Source: Pseudomonas sp. CCI4.2 (GTDB lineage: Bacteria; Pseudomonadota; Gammaproteobacteria; Pseudomonadales; Pseudomonadaceae). From it: DNA of 64,000 nucleotides. The notes beneath the pieces are model-generated. The model was not told the origin of the DNA. It ran no database searches and saw only the letters and a program-made list of their open reading frames with translations. Position numbers and translations under genes: made by a program. The DNA lies in the NCBI RefSeq assembly GCF_034350045.1, contig NZ_CP133781.1, forward strand, positions 2,696,001 to 2,760,000, read 5' to 3'. Positions 60,969 through 64,000 of the stretch are shown here, in pieces (position 1 is the stretch's first letter; each line of letters begins with the position of its first letter).

Positions 60969-61238
60969 CTACCAATCAATTTTATGTGTCCAGTGTGGCA
61001 ACCCGATTCTTGCGAGATGGTCCACAAGGTGCTTGGAGCCGTAGAAACGAGTTCGGCCTCCTGAGTCAAACGCTAGAGCGGATTGATCTACTTTAAGACC
61101 CGCAAGCCTTGCAGCTTGGGTCAATTGCGCCAAAAGGCCGTCATCATTTCCGTTGGTGGATTTTGCGTCGAATACTGCGAAGTCAATCCACCCGCCGGTA
61201 GTAGAACGTTCTCTGATGTGAGCCACATTAATTTCCAT
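60969..61238 (-). CDS. Small hypothetical protein
   Basis: An 89-residue protein starting at ATG 61238 (MEINVAHIRERSTTGGWIDF). It appears beta-alpha with a DDGLLAQLTQAARLAGLKVDQ helix and ends GLPHWTHKIDW. The gene lies 13 bp after the Ser/Lys-rich gene on the same strand and is probably translated with it. I recognise no family; both are cargo between nrdA and nrdB. Confidence 0.65.
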   Translation of the reverse strand: MEINVAHIRERSTTGGWIDFAVFDAKSTNGNDDGLLAQLTQAARLAGLKVDQSALAFDSGGRTRFYGSKHLVDHLARIGLPHWTHKIDW

Positions 61239-61251
61239 GGTTTATCCCACC

Positions 61252-61500
61252 TCAGCGATCTTTGTTGGATTGAGATAGCAGTGAGCCAGCAAGAGTTTTG
61301 CTGGTGTCGCTATATTTCTCGCTCTGCAGCACCTTGCTAGCAATGTGCTCCATATTAGCGCCGGTCTGCTTTCCAGTGTGGGCTTGCGCTAACGCAGAAG
61401 CGGCCAATGTTTTCGAAATGGCCGATGCTTTGGGGTCGCGCAACGTCTCCGAAGCGAGCTGCGCAACTTTTTGGGATGTAGCTTTGGTGTTGGTTACCAT
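61252..61500 (-). CDS. Small helical protein with an internal repeat
   Basis: An 82-residue protein built from two related units: VAQLASETLRDPKASAISKT with LAASALAQ, and IASKVLQSEKYSDTSKTLAG with SLLSQ. Each is a helix followed by a SKTLAxSxLxQ motif. It has no signal peptide. Proteins with this repeated Ala/Ser/Lys pattern occur in accessory DNA of many bacteria, as far as I remember, with no known role. It is first of a two-gene unit with the hypothetical gene downstream. Confidence 0.7.
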   Translation of the reverse strand: MVTNTKATSQKVAQLASETLRDPKASAISKTLAASALAQAHTGKQTGANMEHIASKVLQSEKYSDTSKTLAGSLLSQSNKDR

Positions 61501-61985
61501 GTAGCGATTCTCCGTTCATGAATTATTCATGCCTTCGGGGACCGCTGAGCAGAGAGCCATTGACGATGACGTCAGTATTTGGCTCAATGCACACCCCTAG
61601 GGCCTTTCGCATCTGTTTGGTTTTAGTGGCGCGGGTAATTGCGATAGGTCTCCACAACTTTTGCGCAATCGCCCGCGAGCTTTTACCTTTCTAAAACGAC
61701 ACAATTTTTGCCTAACCACTCACCACTCTAGAAAGTTAGTGCGTAGGCCTACTGTAAATTGCTGTCGATCGCCTCTTTCCCTTTCCGGCCTTCCTTTCTC
61801 CCTAAAACTTTCTGATTATTTTCTTCTCTCCGTTACTCAGGGATATAGCTCTGTGCTTTTGCTGATCGCTTCCACGCTTTGGGTGTTAATGCATTTCTTG
61901 ACGGTCCGCGTTAGCTTTTAGTAACGCGGAACGTCAAAAGGGCTGCATACCTACGCCGCAGCGTGGGTTGCTCTCCAGCAATCAC
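61501..61985. other. Gap between nrdA and the inserted small genes
   Basis: No convincing gene. It is pyrimidine-rich in its middle (61740-61850), unlike coding DNA, and has no obvious terminator for nrdA. It probably marks one edge of the inserted segment. Confidence 0.4.
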
Positions 61986-64000
61986 TTACTGGCAAGCCTC
62001 GCAATCCGGCTCATCAATCGAGCAGGCTTTAGGCACTGGCGCTGGGCCGGCGGAGGTGAATTCTGATGGCTTTGGTGCCGCCAGAATCGAGTCATCGCCG
62101 TGGTTGCCGCTCGACACTGCGTTGAGCTTGCTGGTGCTGATGGTCGACTTCTCGGTGCTGGTCGCGGCCAGGGCACGGAGGTAGTAGGTGGTTTTCAGGC
62201 CACGGTACCAAGCCATGCGGTAGGTCACGTCGAGTTTCTTACCCGATGCGCCAGCGATGTACAGGTTCAGTGATTGAGCCTGGTCGATCCACTTTTGACG
62301 GCGGCTGGCCGCGTCGACGATCCACTTGGTTTCAACTTCGAACGCAGTGGCGTACAGCTCTTTAAGCTCCTGCGGGATGCGCTCGATTTGCTGTACGGAA
62401 CCGTCGTAGTACTTCAGGTCGTTGATCATGACCGAGTCCCACAAGTTGCGAGCTTTGAGGTCGCGAACCAGGTACGGGTTGATCACGGTGAACTCGCCAG
62501 AAAGGTTCGATTTCACGTACAGGTTTTGATAGGTCGGTTCGATGGACTGCGATACGCCAGTGATGTTGGCGATGGTCGCGGTCGGTGCGATGGCCATGAT
62601 GTTGGAGTTACGAATACCTTTCTGGACGCGGGCACGTACTGGCGCCCAATCCAGGGTTTCGTTCAGGTCAACGTCGATGTACTTCTGGCCACGCTGTTCG
62701 ATCAGGATCTGTTGCGAATCCAGCGGCAGAATACCTTTGGACCACAACGAGCCTGGGAACGTCTCGTAAGCGCCGCGCTCGTCGGCCAAGTCGCAAGAAG
62801 CCTGGATCGCGTAATAGCTGACAGCTTCCATCGAACGGTCGGCAAACTCGACGGCAGCGTCGGAACCGTACGGCAGGTGCTGCAGGTACAGCGCGTCCTG
62901 GAAGCCCATGATGCCCAAGCCAACTGGACGGTGTTTGAGGTTCGAGTTACGGGCTTGCGGCACCGAGTAGTAGTTGATGTCGATCACGTTGTCGAGCATG
63001 CGAACGGCGGTGTCGATGGTGCGCTTGAGCTTGGTGGTGTCCAGCTTGCCGTCCACGATGTGGTTCGGCAGGTTGATCGAGCCCAGGTTACAAACAGCGA
63101 TTTCGTCCTTGTTGGTGTTCAAGGTGATTTCAGTGCACAGGTTCGAGCTGTGAACCACGCCGACGTGCTGCTGCGGGCTGCGCAGGTTGCACGGGTCTTT
63201 GAAGGTCAACCAAGGGTGGCCGGTTTCGAACAGCATCGAGAGCATCTTGCGCCACAGGTCTTTGGCCTGGATGGTCTTGAACAGCTTGATGTTGTTGCCG
63301 TACTGGGTCAGCGCTTCGTAATACTCGTAACGTTCCTGGAAGGCTTTACCGGTCAGGTCGTGCAAATCCGGTACTTCGGACGGCGAGAACAGGGTCCACG
63401 GGCCGTCATCGAAGACGCGCTTCATGAACAGGTCAGGGATCCAGTTGGCAGTGTTCATGTCGTGGGTACGACGACGATCATCACCGGTATTCTTGCGCAG
63501 CTCGATGAACTCTTCGATGTCCATGTGCCAGGTTTCCAGGTAGGCACAGACCGCGCCTTTGCGTTTGCCGCCCTGGTTAACTGCAACAGCGGTGTCGTTC
63601 ACGACTTTGAGGAACGGCACAACGCCTTGGGATTTGCCGTTGGTGCCCTTGATGTAAGAGCCCAGCGCGCGAACCGGCGTCCAGTCGTTACCCAGACCGC
63701 CCGCGAATTTGGAGAGCATGGCGTTGTCGTGGATGGCGTGGTAAATGCCCGACAGGTCATCTGGAACGGTGGTCAGGTAGCAGCTGGAAAGCTGTGGACG
63801 CTGAGTGCCGGCGTTGAACAAGGTTGGGGTCGACGACATGTAGTCGAACGACGACAACAAGTTGTAGAACTCGATGGCACGGTCTTCTTTGTTCTTTTCT
63901 TCAATTGCCAGGCCCATGGCCACGCGCATGAAGAAAATCTGCGGCAATTCGAAACGCACGCCATCCTTGTGGATGAAGTAACGGTCGTACAGGGTTTGCA
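61986..64000 (-). CDS. nrdA: Ribonucleotide reductase class Ia alpha subunit, partial (5' end beyond window)
   Basis: About 670 C-terminal residues are in the window; the frame continues upstream through the right edge. Catalytic residues are visible: the disulfide pair in [13 protein letters not shown] and [10 protein letters not shown], the radical Cys and Glu in SNLCTEITL, and the C-terminal redox pair in EPDCEACQ. Also seen is the barrel segment [23 protein letters not shown] with the effector of the radical path. The missing N-terminus should hold the ATP-cone. It reduces ribonucleoside diphosphates with NrdB. nrdB lies about 2.6 kb downstream. Confidence 0.96.
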   Translation of the reverse strand, partial: QTLYDRYFIHKDGVRFELPQIFFMRVAMGLAIEEKNKEDRAIEFYNLLSSFDYMSSTPTLFNAGTQRPQLSSCYLTTVPDDLSGIYHAIHDNAMLSKFAGGLGNDWTPVRALGSYIKGTNGKSQGVVPFLKVVNDTAVAVNQGGKRKGAVCAYLETWHMDIEEFIELRKNTGDDRRRTHDMNTANWIPDLFMKRVFDDGPWTLFSPSEVPDLHDLTGKAFQERYEYYEALTQYGNNIKLFKTIQAKDLWRKMLSMLFETGHPWLTFKDPCNLRSPQQHVGVVHSSNLCTEITLNTNKDEIAVCNLGSINLPNHIVDGKLDTTKLKRTIDTAVRMLDNVIDINYYSVPQARNSNLKHRPVGLGIMGFQDALYLQHLPYGSDAAVEFADRSMEAVSYYAIQASCDLADERGAYETFPGSLWSKGILPLDSQQILIEQRGQKYIDVDLNETLDWAPVRARVQKGIRNSNIMAIAPTATIANITGVSQSIEPTYQNLYVKSNLSGEFTVINPYLVRDLKARNLWDSVMINDLKYYDGSVQQIERIPQELKELYATAFEVETKWIVDAASRRQKWIDQAQSLNLYIAGASGKKLDVTYRMAWYRGLKTTYYLRALAATSTEKSTISTSKLNAVSSGNHGDDSILAAPKPSEFTSAGPAPVPKACSIDEPDCEACQ

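Noticed and set aside
61661..61921. 86-codon frame between nrdA and the small genes
   Set aside because: Pyrimidine-rich low-complexity sequence; no start signal or homology.

Overview
The window reads as a chromosomal segment of a Pseudomonas, most likely of the P. fluorescens lineage. The GC content is high except in a few AT-richer islands. Shine-Dalgarno sites are strong, intergenic palindromic (REP-like) repeats are numerous, and many genes belong to families typical of that genus (DUF6279 lipoprotein, CvfB-type S1 protein, class Ia ribonucleotide reductase, Cache/PAS chemoreceptors). No rRNA, tRNA, CRISPR array or recognisable insertion sequence was found.

Layout. 1-15.7 kb: housekeeping and envelope genes, namely an alpha/beta hydrolase with a LysR regulator, a periplasmic GH3 beta-glucosidase, a DEAD-box RNA helicase, two lipoproteins, CvfB, a FrnE/DsbA-like oxidoreductase, CsbD, a YihY membrane protein, a second peptide deformylase and a periplasmic methyltransferase. 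15.9-18.2 kb: two orphan ABC-type binding proteins with the 3' relic of a FecI-like sigma factor between them. 18.2-29.6 kb: GNAT, cytosine-deaminase-like enzyme, a truncated PAS chemoreceptor, an RsbQ-like hydrolase overlapping a PAS histidine kinase, a GlxA-type regulator divergent from a dehydrogenase, an AraC/LysE exporter pair, a second LysE exporter and a 3-hydroxyisobutyrate-dehydrogenase-like enzyme. A repeat-rich zone lies at 27.3-27.9 kb.

29.6-37.2 kb: a frameshifted chemoreceptor, LtrA, and an MFS transporter whose reading frame runs without a stop into an ECF42-type sigma factor. A DGPF/YciI protein and a VOC protein follow, which is the classic ECF42 neighbourhood. 37.2-45 kb: an accessory island with a stand-alone LuxR-type DNA-binding protein, an operon for a MacAB/TolC-like exporter that contains one unrecognised protein, a secreted protein and an AT-rich orphan. 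45-52 kb: MASE2-GGDEF cyclase, MFS/LysR divergent pair, a Cache chemoreceptor and a DUF3298-like secreted protein.

52-58 kb: a stress/defence block. A membrane-anchored Mrr-type nuclease lies divergent from terZ-terB-terC-terD-terE, followed by an HNH nuclease and a small Cys-rich secreted protein. 58-64 kb: nrdB and the 3' part of nrdA, both on the minus strand. They are separated by about 2.6 kb holding an intact yhfG-like antitoxin, a fic toxin gene broken by three lesions, and two small unknown genes.

The strongest candidates for something undescribed are the exporter operon (37.6-43.5 kb) with its unknown middle gene and paired CCTAC/GTAGG operator-like repeats, and the RsbQ-like hydrolase fused by overlap to a PAS sensor kinase (21.2-23.2 kb).
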